Source: Janibacter sp. A1S7 (GTDB lineage Bacteria; Actinomycetota; Actinomycetes; Actinomycetales; Dermatophilaceae). Taken from it: a DNA stretch of 64,000 nt. Positions 53,648 through 61,794 of the stretch are shown in pieces (position 1 is the first letter of the stretch; every line of letters starts with the position of its first letter). The stretch spans positions 992,001 through 1,056,000 of the forward strand of contig NZ_CP144913.1 in NCBI RefSeq assembly GCF_037198315.1, given 5' to 3'. Made by a program: the position numbers and the translations under genes. The notes beneath the pieces are model-generated. The model ran no database searches and was not told where the DNA came from. It saw only the letters and a program-made list of their open reading frames with translations.

Positions 53648-54205
53648 ATGATCGAGGAAGCCCTGCTGGAAGCAGAGGAGAAGATGGACAAGGCGGTGGA
53701 GGTCGCGAAGGAGAACTTCGCCGGCATCCGCACCGGACGGGTCAACCCCGGCCTGTTCAACAAGGTGATGGTCGACTACTACGGTGCGCCGACCCCCTTG
53801 CAGCAGCTCGCCTCCTTCGCCAGCCCCGAGGCCCGCACCCTGCTCATCACGCCCTACGACCAGTCGTCGCTGTCGGCGATCGAGGGCGCGCTGCGTGATT
53901 CCGACATGGGCGCCAACCCGAGCAACGACGGCACGGTCATCCGCATCACCATGCCGGAGCTGACCGCCGAGCGGCGCAAGGAGTACATCAAGCTCGCCCA
54001 CGGGCAGGCGGAGGACGCGAAGGTGTCCATCCGCCACGTCCGCAGGCACGCCAAGGACACCATGGACAAGGCCGTCAAGGACGGTGACGTCGGTGAGGAC
54101 GAGGGCAACCGCGGGGAGAAGGAGCTCGACACACTGACGAAGAAGTACACCGACAGCGTCGACGCCCTGCTGAAGTCCAAGGAAGCCGAGCTGTCCGAGG
54201 TCTGA
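53648..54205 (+). CDS. frr: Ribosome recycling factor
   Basis: RRF splits post-termination ribosomes with EF-G. The 185-aa protein has the hinge and helical parts: KENFAGIRTGRVNPGLFNKVMVDYYGAPTPL, LLITPYD, and TAERRKEYIKLAHGQAEDAKVSIRHVRR. GAAGGAG lies before ATG 53648. The cdsA GTG follows one base after the stop. Confidence 0.98.
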   Translation: MIEEALLEAEEKMDKAVEVAKENFAGIRTGRVNPGLFNKVMVDYYGAPTPLQQLASFASPEARTLLITPYDQSSLSAIEGALRDSDMGANPSNDGTVIRITMPELTAERRKEYIKLAHGQAEDAKVSIRHVRRHAKDTMDKAVKDGDVGEDEGNRGEKELDTLTKKYTDSVDALLKSKEAELSEV

Positions 54206-54206
54206 T

Positions 54207-55085
54207 GTGACCCCACCCGACAACGCCACACGCCGCTCCGTGCGCGCGGGGGAGGCAGCGGTTGCCGGGCCGTCGAGCCGGGCCGGTCGCAACCTGCCCG
54301 TTGCCATTGGCATCGGGGTGCTCCTCGGTGCCATGGCCGCCGGCGCGTTGCTGGTTCATCCGGTCGTCTTCCTCGTCGTGCTGTGCGGGGCTGCGATCGT
54401 GGCCGTGTGGGAGATGCGCCAGGCCCTGTCCGAAGGGGGTCTGTTCGCCCCCTTCGTCCCGGTCGCCGTCGGTGCGGTGAGCCTGATCGTCGCGGGCTAT
54501 CTGCGGGGAGCCGAGGCGCTGGTCTTCGCGGCGACCCTGACGGTCCTGGCGATCGTGATCTGGCGGGTCGCCGACGGGCTGACCGGGGCGGTTCGCGACA
54601 TCGGGGCCGGCGCCCTCGTGCTGCTCTATCCGTGCTTCCTCATCGGCTTCGCGGCGCTGATGCTCGCCGAGCCGCAGGGGCGCTGGCGACTCTTCGTCTT
54701 CATCCTCATCACGGTCTTCTCCGACATCGGGGGCTATGCCGTGGGGGTGCTCTTCGGCAAGCACCCGATGGCGCCGAAGCTCTCGCCGAAGAAGTCCTGG
54801 GAGGGCATGGCCGGGTCGGTCGCCGCCTGCGCAGTCGTCGGCGCGATCGCCGTGCCGCTGTGTTTCGACACCGGTCTGTGGTGGCAGGGCGCCCTGCTCG
54901 GTGCCCTGATCGCCCCCGTCGCGACGATCGGCGACCTCATCGAGTCCAGCCTCAAGCGCAACCTCGGGCTGAAGGACATGTCCAACATCCTTCCGGGCCA
55001 CGGTGGCCTGATGGACCGTCTGGACTCGCTCGTCCTCGTGGTGCCGCTGGCATGGTTCGCGCTGCGGCTGATCGCCCCGTACTGA
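54207..55085 (+). CDS. cdsA: Phosphatidate cytidylyltransferase
   Basis: CdsA makes CDP-diacylglycerol for phospholipids. The 292-aa integral membrane protein has about eight helices. The signature is near the C-terminus: SDIGGYAVGVLFGKHPMAPKLSPKKSWEGMAGS and GDLIESSLKRNLGLKDMSNILPGHGGLMDRLDS. GTG 54207 follows frr closely. Two inverted copies of the 9-mer (54431-54456) lie in the loop region SEGGLFAPFV. Confidence 0.96.
   Translation: MTPPDNATRRSVRAGEAAVAGPSSRAGRNLPVAIGIGVLLGAMAAGALLVHPVVFLVVLCGAAIVAVWEMRQALSEGGLFAPFVPVAVGAVSLIVAGYLRGAEALVFAATLTVLAIVIWRVADGLTGAVRDIGAGALVLLYPCFLIGFAALMLAEPQGRWRLFVFILITVFSDIGGYAVGVLFGKHPMAPKLSPKKSWEGMAGSVAACAVVGAIAVPLCFDTGLWWQGALLGALIAPVATIGDLIESSLKRNLGLKDMSNILPGHGGLMDRLDSLVLVVPLAWFALRLIAPY
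54431..54456. repeat. Inverted pair of the 9-mer inside cdsA
   Basis: CGAAGGGGG (54431-54439) and CCCCCTTCG (54448-54456) face each other across 8 nt within coding sequence. The left copy brings in a GAA glutamate codon, uncommon here. Confidence 0.9.
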
Positions 55086-55097
55086 CCTGGGTGCCCC

Positions 55098-55952
55098 TCA
55101 TCCGCGCAGGTCCCTGCGGGTGTAGGCGACGAGAGCCAGGGCCAGCAGGACCAGCGAGGTGATGCCGAGGACCGCCAGGTGGACGTAGTCGGCGCCGTTG
55201 GCCAAGGGGTTGCTGTCGGCGAAGTAGTACCAAGGGCTGGCCTGGGCGTAGTCGGCCAGTCCGTCCGAGAGGGGCAGGAAGGCGTTCAGGGCGAAGGCGA
55301 GCCCGGCGAGCCCCGCGGCCACCGAGGAGCTCAGGCGTGGCTCCCCGGTCAGCGCCGAGACGAGGACGGCGATGGCTCCGATGGCGATGGCCAGCATCGC
55401 GCCGTGCACGCTGGCGCCCCAGACGCCTGCGGTGTCGACGCCGAGGTCGCCGATGCTGTTGCCGAGGAGGATCCCGGCGGCTGCTCCGATAGTGGCGAGC
55501 AGCACGTTGATGATCATGGCGGCGCTCTTGGCGAGCAGGAAGGAGGTCCGGCTGACCGGCGCGGACATGAGCACCCCGAGGGTCTTGGTCTGTTCCTCCC
55601 CGGCGATGTCCTTGGCGGCGGAGAGCACCGCGACGGCGATCAGGCCTGCGGGCAGGACGAGGGAGACCATCTCGGCGTTCATCCACCCGACGGGGGTCGT
55701 CAGGTCCGAACCGGCGAGGATTGTCCCGAGGCCGTCACTGAGATCGGTGGGCAGGTCCGCGAAGGCGTCCTTCAGGGAGGGCCACAGCGCGCCGGTCAGC
55801 GCGCCCATGGCCACCATCACGAGCGCGATGACCGCGACGAGTGGGACGCGGTCGCGGATGGCGACCCGGGTCACCGCGAGGGCCTGCGCCGGTGCGCTCG
55901 TCGTGTGACGAGCGGTGGCGGTGCTTGTGCTGGTGGTGGACATCGGTGTCAT
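55098..55952 (-). CDS. ABC-2 type transporter permease, second
   Basis: This 284-aa membrane protein has six hydrophobic segments. It contains the ABC-2 block DIAGEEQTKTLGVLMSAPVSRTSFLLAKS and SPWYYFADSNPLANGADYVHLAVLG. ATG 55952 overlaps the stop of the other permease (ATGA); ATG 55943 is an alternative. With the other permease and the ATPase it forms an exporter. The cargo is unknown; drug or lipid efflux is likely for this type. Confidence 0.88.
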   Translation of the reverse strand: MTPMSTTSTSTATARHTTSAPAQALAVTRVAIRDRVPLVAVIALVMVAMGALTGALWPSLKDAFADLPTDLSDGLGTILAGSDLTTPVGWMNAEMVSLVLPAGLIAVAVLSAAKDIAGEEQTKTLGVLMSAPVSRTSFLLAKSAAMIINVLLATIGAAAGILLGNSIGDLGVDTAGVWGASVHGAMLAIAIGAIAVLVSALTGEPRLSSSVAAGLAGLAFALNAFLPLSDGLADYAQASPWYYFADSNPLANGADYVHLAVLGITSLVLLALALVAYTRRDLRG

Positions 55953-56725
55953 CCCTTCAGGTCGCGGCGGTCGAAGCTGACGAAGGCGACGACGAGGGCC
56001 AGAGCGGTCAGGAGTGCCAGCACGAGCAGGTGTGTGGCGTCGAGTCCGTTGGCCAGGGGTTCGCTGCCGACGTAGTAGTGCCACGGGCTGATCCGTGCCC
56101 AGTCGTCGAGGTCGGCGACGGGCAGCATGGAGTTGGCGACCCAGGCGGCCACGGCCAGGCCACCGCCGACTCCTGAGGCCAGTCCGGGGTTCCCGGTCAG
56201 CGACCCGGTGGCCAACGCGACGGCGCCGAAGAGCAGTGCCAGCAGGTAGAGGTGCAGGCATGCGGCAGCGATGTTCGTGGCGGTCAGTCCCTCGATGTCA
56301 AAGAAGGCCGCAGACAGCGCCACAGCCACGGCGAACACGAGCGTGATAGCGGCCAGGGTTACGGCGAGCCCGAGCGCCTTCTGTGCGAGCATCGAACGGC
56401 GGCTGACGGGCTGGGCGGACAGGACGGCCATGGTTCCCGCCTGTTCCTCCCCGGCGATGAGGGCCGCGCCTGTCATCACCGCGTAGGCGATCAGGGCCAG
56501 CGGTGCCATCAGGTTGAACAGCTCACCGACCACGTAACCTCCGGGCCCGACCGGGATGAACGCGGTCACCGCTTCGGGCATCGCATCGGTCAGGTCGCTG
56601 ATCGTGCTCTGCAGGCCGGAGCTGATGCCCACCACGAAGAAGGCGAAGACCACCAGCACCGCCGAGATCGCGGCGATCGGTGTGCGGCGATCGTTGAGTT
56701 CACGCGTCAACACGTCAGTGGACAT
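55949..56725 (-). CDS. ABC-2 type transporter permease, first
   Basis: This 258-aa protein has six hydrophobic segments and the same block as its partner, LIAGEEQAGTMAVLSAQPVSRRSMLAQKA, and ends SPWHYYVGSEPLANGLDATHLLVLAL. The two permeases are distant paralogues and probably form a heterodimer. ATG 56725 overlaps the ATPase gene by 11 bases. Confidence 0.88.
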   Translation of the reverse strand: MSTDVLTRELNDRRTPIAAISAVLVVFAFFVVGISSGLQSTISDLTDAMPEAVTAFIPVGPGGYVVGELFNLMAPLALIAYAVMTGAALIAGEEQAGTMAVLSAQPVSRRSMLAQKALGLAVTLAAITLVFAVAVALSAAFFDIEGLTATNIAAACLHLYLLALLFGAVALATGSLTGNPGLASGVGGGLAVAAWVANSMLPVADLDDWARISPWHYYVGSEPLANGLDATHLLVLALLTALALVVAFVSFDRRDLKG

Positions 56726-57689
56726 CGCTGGACTCCACTTCCATCGCAGCCGCGTGCCGCCCGGACCGGCGGTCGGTGGAGCCGGCGGCCCGGGTGTCCG
56801 TCGTGCGGTAGTAGGCCAGGAAGATCTCTTCCAGGTCGGCGTCCCGGGTGTGCAGGTCCACCAGCTCGTGGCCCATCGCCGCGTGCAGTACGGGGTTGAT
56901 CGGGCCGTCGAAGGCGATCGATGCGTGCTGCCCATCGACCGTGGCCTCGCGTACGGCGTCGACCCGGGCGAAGAGGTCAGCGGGCACGGGCTGGGCGAAC
57001 TCCAGGTCGAGGCGACGGATCGCCTTCGCCTTCAGATCAGTGATGCGCTCGACGGCGACCAGTTCGCCCTCCCGGATGATCCCGACCCGGTTGGCCACCC
57101 GCTCGACCTCCGAGAGGGTGTGCGAGGACAGGAACACGGTGCGCCCGTCGTCGCGGACCTCACGGAGCATCGCGTGGAACTCCTGCTGGACCAAGGGGTC
57201 CAGCCCGGCATTGGGCTCATCGAGGATGAGCAGCTCGGGCTTGTGCATGAAGGCCTGGATCAGTCCGACCTTCTGCCGGTTCCCCGTCGAGTACTCACCG
57301 ACCTTGCGCGACAAGTCGGCCTGGAGTCGTTCCGCGAGCTCGTCGACGTAGGACTGGTCGACGCCGCCCCGCAGGCGGGCGAAGTACTTCAGGGTCTGCG
57401 CGCCGGTCAACTTCGGGTAGAGCGCCAGGTCGCCCGGCACGTACCCCACGTCTGAGCGGATGCGCAGCGAGTCGGTGTGCGAGTCCAGCCCGAAGATGCG
57501 TGCTCGGCCGGAGGTGGGACGGATCTGGTCGAGGAGCGTGCGGATCGTCGTCGACTTGCCGGCCCCGTTCGGTCCGAGGAAGCCGAAGATCTCTCCCCGG
57601 TTGATCTCTAGGTCGAGGTCCTTGACGGCGACGAAGTCGCCGTAGTGCTTGGTCAGGCCCTCCATGGTGATCGCGCGTTGCTCACTCAT
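56715..57689 (-). CDS. ABC transporter ATP-binding protein
   Basis: This 324-aa ATPase has Walker A GPNGAGKSTTIRTL, the Q-loop DVGYVPGDLALYP, signature YSTGNRQKVGLIQAF (a variant of LSGGQ), Walker B LLILDEPNAGLDP, and the H-loop LSSHTLSEVERV. The C-terminal 100 residues match the DrrA-like extension of exporters. ATG 57689 overlaps the regulator gene. Confidence 0.92.
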   Translation of the reverse strand: MSEQRAITMEGLTKHYGDFVAVKDLDLEINRGEIFGFLGPNGAGKSTTIRTLLDQIRPTSGRARIFGLDSHTDSLRIRSDVGYVPGDLALYPKLTGAQTLKYFARLRGGVDQSYVDELAERLQADLSRKVGEYSTGNRQKVGLIQAFMHKPELLILDEPNAGLDPLVQQEFHAMLREVRDDGRTVFLSSHTLSEVERVANRVGIIREGELVAVERITDLKAKAIRRLDLEFAQPVPADLFARVDAVREATVDGQHASIAFDGPINPVLHAAMGHELVDLHTRDADLEEIFLAYYRTTDTRAAGSTDRRSGRHAAAMEVESSDVH

Positions 57690-58182
57690 CGTTCGTCTCC
57701 TTCTCCTCGCGGTAGCGACGGGTGGCCGCTGTCATCTCCTGGTCCATGTAGGTCAGGAATGTGCTCATCTCCGTCAGGCGACGTCGCTGGGCGGCCGGCC
57801 GGTCCGACAACAGGGCCAGCCCCTCCTGCGCGAGCCCGCGCCACTGCCTCATCAGGACCAGCTGCTCGTGCATCATCGAGATCCACGCGTCGTCGCGAAT
57901 GCGGTAGTGGGCTCGGCGGTCGCCGGAGATCCCAACGCGCTCGATCAGGCCGTGCCGATCAAGAAGTCGCGCGTTCGTGCTGATGCTCCCGGTGCTGGCC
58001 CGTAGCGCCTCCGCCAGATGGCCAGCCGACTGCTCGGGCGGGTCGCAGATCAGGAGCCACCCCAACAGGCGCCCCGCGACTCGGGGGAGCCCCATCCCTT
58101 CCAGGGAGATCCCCATGTCTTCGACGAACCGGCTGTCGCCGGGGGGCAGCGGTCGACTCTCGGCCTCGTTGTCTGTCTTCAT
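57682..58182 (-). CDS. GbsR/MarR-like winged-helix regulator
   Basis: This 166-aa protein has an N-terminal arm, then a winged helix with EALRASTGSISTNARLLDRHGLIERVGISGDRRAHYRIRDD, and a C-terminal helical dimer part. It is of the GbsR/MarR kind often found with ABC exporters and is likely to repress this operon. ATG 58182 is chosen because TATATT lies 6 nt upstream in an AT-rich operator. It overlaps the ATPase gene by 8 bases, so all four genes form one operon. Confidence 0.82.
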   Translation of the reverse strand: MKTDNEAESRPLPPGDSRFVEDMGISLEGMGLPRVAGRLLGWLLICDPPEQSAGHLAEALRASTGSISTNARLLDRHGLIERVGISGDRRAHYRIRDDAWISMMHEQLVLMRQWRGLAQEGLALLSDRPAAQRRRLTEMSTFLTYMDQEMTAATRRYREEKETNDE

Positions 58183-58184
58183 AA

Positions 58185-58216
58185 TTTCAATATATTCTGA
58201 AACTTCAAATAGTAAA
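58185..58216 (-). promoter_or_regulatory. Promoter and operator of the ABC exporter operon
   Basis: On the minus strand TTTACT (58211-58216), 16 bp and TATATT (58189-58194) precede the leaderless ATG by 6 nt. An 18-bp inverted repeat, TTTCAATATATTCTGAAA (58185-58202), covers the -10, so the regulator probably represses itself. This stretch is the most AT-rich in the window. Confidence 0.65.
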
Positions 58217-58333
58217 GAGTGAGACGGTGCGGATGCGCGTGCGGACGGTGCAGCCGTGGCCCCGGCGGGCTCCCGCACGGCGGCCTGGCCGGGGTGAGTC
58301 CTCGTGGGCCGAATTCCTGAGACAATGGACCCG

Positions 58334-59554
58334 ATGACCGATCTGCCCCAGCCCTCGACGACGCGCCCCGTCCCCGGCCAGCTGACGATGAAGGCACCCC
58401 GGCGCGGCAAGCCGCCGCGCCATCTTGCGGACCTCGATCTCGCCGGGCGGGTCGAGCTGGCCAAGGAGTTGGGTCTGCCGGGCTTTCGGGCGAAGCAGCT
58501 CTCGACGCACTACTTCACCCATCACACCGACGACCCGGCGCAGATGAGCGACCTGCCCAAGGCCGGACGCGAGGAGCTCGTCGTCGGGCTGTTGCCGCGA
58601 CTGCTCACCCCGGTTCGCACGATCTCGGCCGACGAGGGCGCGACCCTGAAGTCGCTGTGGCGCCTCCACGACGGCGCGACGGTGGAGTCGGTGCTCATGC
58701 GCTACCGCCGTCGGGCCACGATCTGCATCTCCAGCCAGGCCGGCTGCGGCATGAACTGCCCCTTCTGCGCCACGGGCCAGGCCGGCCTGACCCGCAACAT
58801 GTCGACGGCGGAGATCGTCGACCAGGTCGTCGCCGCCAACCGCATGCTCGCCGAGGCCGGCGACCTCACGGCGCCCGTCGACGACGGAGCCGAGCTGGGC
58901 GACGAGGCCGGCGACGAGCAGGACGAAGGGGGGTCCCTCCCTTCGCGCGGTGGCCGCCGGGTGACCAACGTGGTCTTCATGGGCATGGGGGAGGCCCTGG
59001 CCAACTACAAGGCCGCGATCGGCGCCATCCGCCGGATGGTCGACCCCTCGCCCGAGGGCCTGGGGATGAGCGCACGCGGGATCACGATGTCCTCCGTCGG
59101 CCTGGTCACCGGCATCGACAAGCTCACGCAGGAGGGCATCCCGGTCACACTGGCGCTCTCGTTGCACGCCCCCGACGACGGGCTGCGCGACGAGCTGGTG
59201 CCGATCAACACCCGGTTCAAGGTCGACGAGGCCATCGACTCCGCCCACCGGTACTACCTCGCGACGGGGCGACGGGTGAGCATCGAGTACGCGATGATCA
59301 AGGACATCAACGACCAGGCGTGGCGCGCCGACCTGCTCGCGAAGAAGTTGCTCGCGCGCGGCAAGGGGTGGGTGCACATCAACCCCATCCCGCTCAACCC
59401 GACGCCGGGCTCGAAGTGGACCGCCTCCCGCCCCGGCGTGGAGCAGCAGTTCGTCGAGCGACTGCGCGCGGCCGGCATCCCGACCACGGTGCGGGACACG
59501 CGCGGCAGCGACATCGACGGAGCCTGCGGGCAGCTCGCGGCGACGAGCGGATGA
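58334..59554 (+). CDS. rlmN: 23S rRNA (adenine(2503)-C(2))-methyltransferase
   Basis: RlmN is a radical SAM enzyme that methylates A2503 of 23S rRNA and tRNA A37. The 406-aa protein has the cluster motif [23 protein letters not shown], and the C-terminal cysteine in [12 protein letters not shown]. An acidic low-complexity insert (about residues 180-205) lies after the helix that follows the cluster and contains a 9-mer copy at 58924. ATG 58334 sits 7 nt after GACAAT. It overlaps purU. Confidence 0.95.
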   Translation: MTDLPQPSTTRPVPGQLTMKAPRRGKPPRHLADLDLAGRVELAKELGLPGFRAKQLSTHYFTHHTDDPAQMSDLPKAGREELVVGLLPRLLTPVRTISADEGATLKSLWRLHDGATVESVLMRYRRRATICISSQAGCGMNCPFCATGQAGLTRNMSTAEIVDQVVAANRMLAEAGDLTAPVDDGAELGDEAGDEQDEGGSLPSRGGRRVTNVVFMGMGEALANYKAAIGAIRRMVDPSPEGLGMSARGITMSSVGLVTGIDKLTQEGIPVTLALSLHAPDDGLRDELVPINTRFKVDEAIDSAHRYYLATGRRVSIEYAMIKDINDQAWRADLLAKKLLARGKGWVHINPIPLNPTPGSKWTASRPGVEQQFVERLRAAGIPTTVRDTRGSDIDGACGQLAATSG

Positions 59555-60426
59555 GCGCGCCCGTCCCGAGCGGCCTCGGCCGCGAGGTCGTCCTGACCCT
59601 GTCCGGCCCGGACCGGCGCGGCATCGTGCACACGGTCACCGGCGAGATGGTCGGTCTCGACCTGAACATCCTCGACAGTCAGCAGTTCGGTGACCCGTCG
59701 ACCGGGGAATTCCACCTGCGGATGCACCTCGGTGGCGACGACCCGATCGAGCGCGAGGCGCTGGAGGCAGCACGCACGCGCCTGTCCCGGCAGCTGGGGG
59801 CGGACGTCCACATCCACGATCCTCATGAGCCGCACCGGCTGCTGATCATGGTCTCCAGGCAGGGGCACGTGCTCAACGATCTGCTGTTCCGGGTGCGCAC
59901 CGGCCAGCTCAACGTCGTCGTGCCCGCCGTCGTGTCCAACCACGAGGACTTCCGCGAGGAGGTCGAGTGGCACGGCATTCCCTTCCACCACGTCCCGGTG
60001 ACGAGGCAGACCAAGCCGGCCGCCGAGGCGCGGCTGCGTGAGATCATCGCGGCCGAGCGTGTGGAGACCGTGGCCCTCGCCCGGTACATGCAGGTGCTCT
60101 CGCAGGACATGTGCGCCGACTTCCCGGGCCGCGTGATCAACATCCACCACTCGCTGCTGCCGTCCTTCAAGGGTGCGCGTCCGTACAGCCAGGCGCACGA
60201 CCGGGGAGTGAAGGTCATCGGCGCGACCGCGCACTACGTGACGGCCGACCTGGACGAGGGGCCGATCATCGAGCAGGACTTCCGCCGCGTCGACCACCGG
60301 ATGACTCCCGAGCAGCTCGCGCGCACCGGCCAGGAGCTGGAGGCGATGGCCTTCGCCCGTGCGCTGCGCTGGCACGTCGAGCGTCGCGTCGTCCTGCGCG
60401 GGCGACGGACCATCGTCTTCGACTGA
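59551..60426 (+). CDS. purU: Formyltetrahydrofolate deformylase
   Basis: PurU hydrolyses 10-formyl-THF to THF and formate, balancing one-carbon pools. The 291-aa protein has an N-terminal ACT domain ([19 protein letters not shown]) and a formyltransferase-like domain with [30 protein letters not shown] and the catalytic [19 protein letters not shown] 59551 overlaps the rlmN stop. Two strong hairpins follow. Confidence 0.96.
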   Translation: MSAPVPSGLGREVVLTLSGPDRRGIVHTVTGEMVGLDLNILDSQQFGDPSTGEFHLRMHLGGDDPIEREALEAARTRLSRQLGADVHIHDPHEPHRLLIMVSRQGHVLNDLLFRVRTGQLNVVVPAVVSNHEDFREEVEWHGIPFHHVPVTRQTKPAAEARLREIIAAERVETVALARYMQVLSQDMCADFPGRVINIHHSLLPSFKGARPYSQAHDRGVKVIGATAHYVTADLDEGPIIEQDFRRVDHRMTPEQLARTGQELEAMAFARALRWHVERRVVLRGRRTIVFD

Positions 60427-60447
60427 CGCGGACGGCCCCCCAACGAA

Positions 60448-60527
60448 GTGCTGCTGGCTCGAGTTCGTATCGCCAGCAGCACGACGAGGTGCGGCTGACT
60501 GAGCGAGGTGCTGCCTGCAGCACCTCG
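60448..60527 (+). terminator. Tandem stem-loops between purU and LOG gene
   Basis: GTGCTGCTGGC/GCCAGCAGCAC (60448-60458 with 60472-60482) and CGAGGTGCTGC/GCAGCACCTCG (60504-60514 with 60517-60527) are perfect 11-bp stems. TTT follows the second. The genes converge, so both may use it. Confidence 0.75.
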
Positions 60528-60529
60528 TT

Positions 60530-61687
60530 TCAGCGGGGGAGGATGAGCCCGGCCGCTTCGTCGGTGCTGTCGACGAGGTGCAGGGCGTCGCCGAGGGGCC
60601 GCTCGGCTCCCAGCGCCTGCAGCGCCGGCCACACCGGCACCTCCTGCGTCCAGTGCTCCCGCCCGACGAGGACCAGCGGCGGGAGGGCTTCGCCCTCGTC
60701 CGCGTAGTACAGCGGGGTGCTCGCCTGGAAGATCTCCTGGACGGTCCCGGCCGCACCGGGCAGGACGACGAGGCCGCCGCTGCTCTGCGAGAGCAGCACG
60801 TCCTCGCGCAGTGCGTTGGAGAAGTACTTGGCGATCCCGGTGCAGAAGACGTTGGGCGGCTCGTGCCCGTAGAACCACGTCGGGATGCCGATGCTGCGGA
60901 TCGGCGTGTGGTCGACGCCGAGCGCCTCCCGCACCTGCATGGCGAGCACGGCCCAGTCGTCGATCGAGGGGGTGAAGCCCGGCACCGTGGCCAGGTCGGC
61001 CAGGGCGCGGCTGAGTGCCTCGCCCGACGGGGCGAGCGCGCCGAGGTTGGCTGCCTCCATCGCGCCCGGGCCGCCGCCGGTGAGCACGACCCGCCCGGCC
61101 CCGGCCAGGGTGTGCCCGAGCTCGGCCGCGGCGGCGTAGTCGCGTGCGCCGCGGGCCAGGGCGTGACCGCCCATGACACCGACGACCTGCGCCCCGTGCA
61201 GCGCCTCGACGATCGCGTCCTGCATGGCGTCGTCGTGCAGGGCACGCAGGAGCGTGGCGTAGGCGTCGTGCTGGGTGCGTGCGGCCCGGCTCCACGCGTA
61301 TGCCAGCGCATCGGGGGTCGACGCGTATCCGGCCGCGGACAGCCCGTCGTAGAGCTCGAAGGGGGTGTACAGCCGCGCGCGGAACGGGTCGACCGGGCAC
61401 GCCGGGTCCCGGGGGATGAGCACTGCGCCCCGGGCGACGAGACTGCGGGCGAGGTCCTCGGGGACCTCGCCCCCGAGGACGACCAGACCACGCACATCGG
61501 CCCGGGAGAGGTGCTCGGCGTGCGGTGCGAGATCGAGGCCCTGCACGCGCCAGCCGCCGAGCGGGGCGTCCTGCGCGGCCAGCGTCCGCAACGTCTCGGC
61601 GTCGTGGACCTCTCGGTAGGAGGGGTGTCGCCGACCGGGATGGGCCGGGTCGTGCACGGGGTGGGCGCGCGTCTCCCTGTCAGCCAT
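60530..61687 (-). CDS. LOG family protein (TIGR00730-like Rossmann fold)
   Basis: This 385-aa protein has a Rossmann-like LOG domain. The motifs GGGPGAMEAAN and LPGAAGTVQEIF match the cytokinin riboside 5'-monophosphate phosphoribohydrolase site, except that PGGxGTxxE reads PGAAGTVQE. It is longer than simple LOG proteins because of an N-terminal domain of about 150 residues. Nucleotide monophosphate hydrolysis is likely. ATG 61687 lies 6 nt after TACCTT. Confidence 0.85.
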   Translation of the reverse strand: MADRETRAHPVHDPAHPGRRHPSYREVHDAETLRTLAAQDAPLGGWRVQGLDLAPHAEHLSRADVRGLVVLGGEVPEDLARSLVARGAVLIPRDPACPVDPFRARLYTPFELYDGLSAAGYASTPDALAYAWSRAARTQHDAYATLLRALHDDAMQDAIVEALHGAQVVGVMGGHALARGARDYAAAAELGHTLAGAGRVVLTGGGPGAMEAANLGALAPSGEALSRALADLATVPGFTPSIDDWAVLAMQVREALGVDHTPIRSIGIPTWFYGHEPPNVFCTGIAKYFSNALREDVLLSQSSGGLVVLPGAAGTVQEIFQASTPLYYADEGEALPPLVLVGREHWTQEVPVWPALQALGAERPLGDALHLVDSTDEAAGLILPR

Positions 61688-61693
61688 GCCGCC

Positions 61694-61699
61694 AAGGTA
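61694..61699 (-). promoter_or_regulatory. -10 element of the LOG gene (leaderless)
   Basis: On the minus strand TACCTT is followed by 6 nt and then the ATG at 61687. The rest of the 107-bp gap shows nothing recognisable. Confidence 0.5.
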
Positions 61700-61794
61700 C
61701 CGGCCCCCGACCCCGCACGAGCCCAAGCAGGTGCGACGGGGGACTGCAGGGACTGACTGGGCGAACTCGGCCGGGGGCGGGGGCGTGTGGCCGC

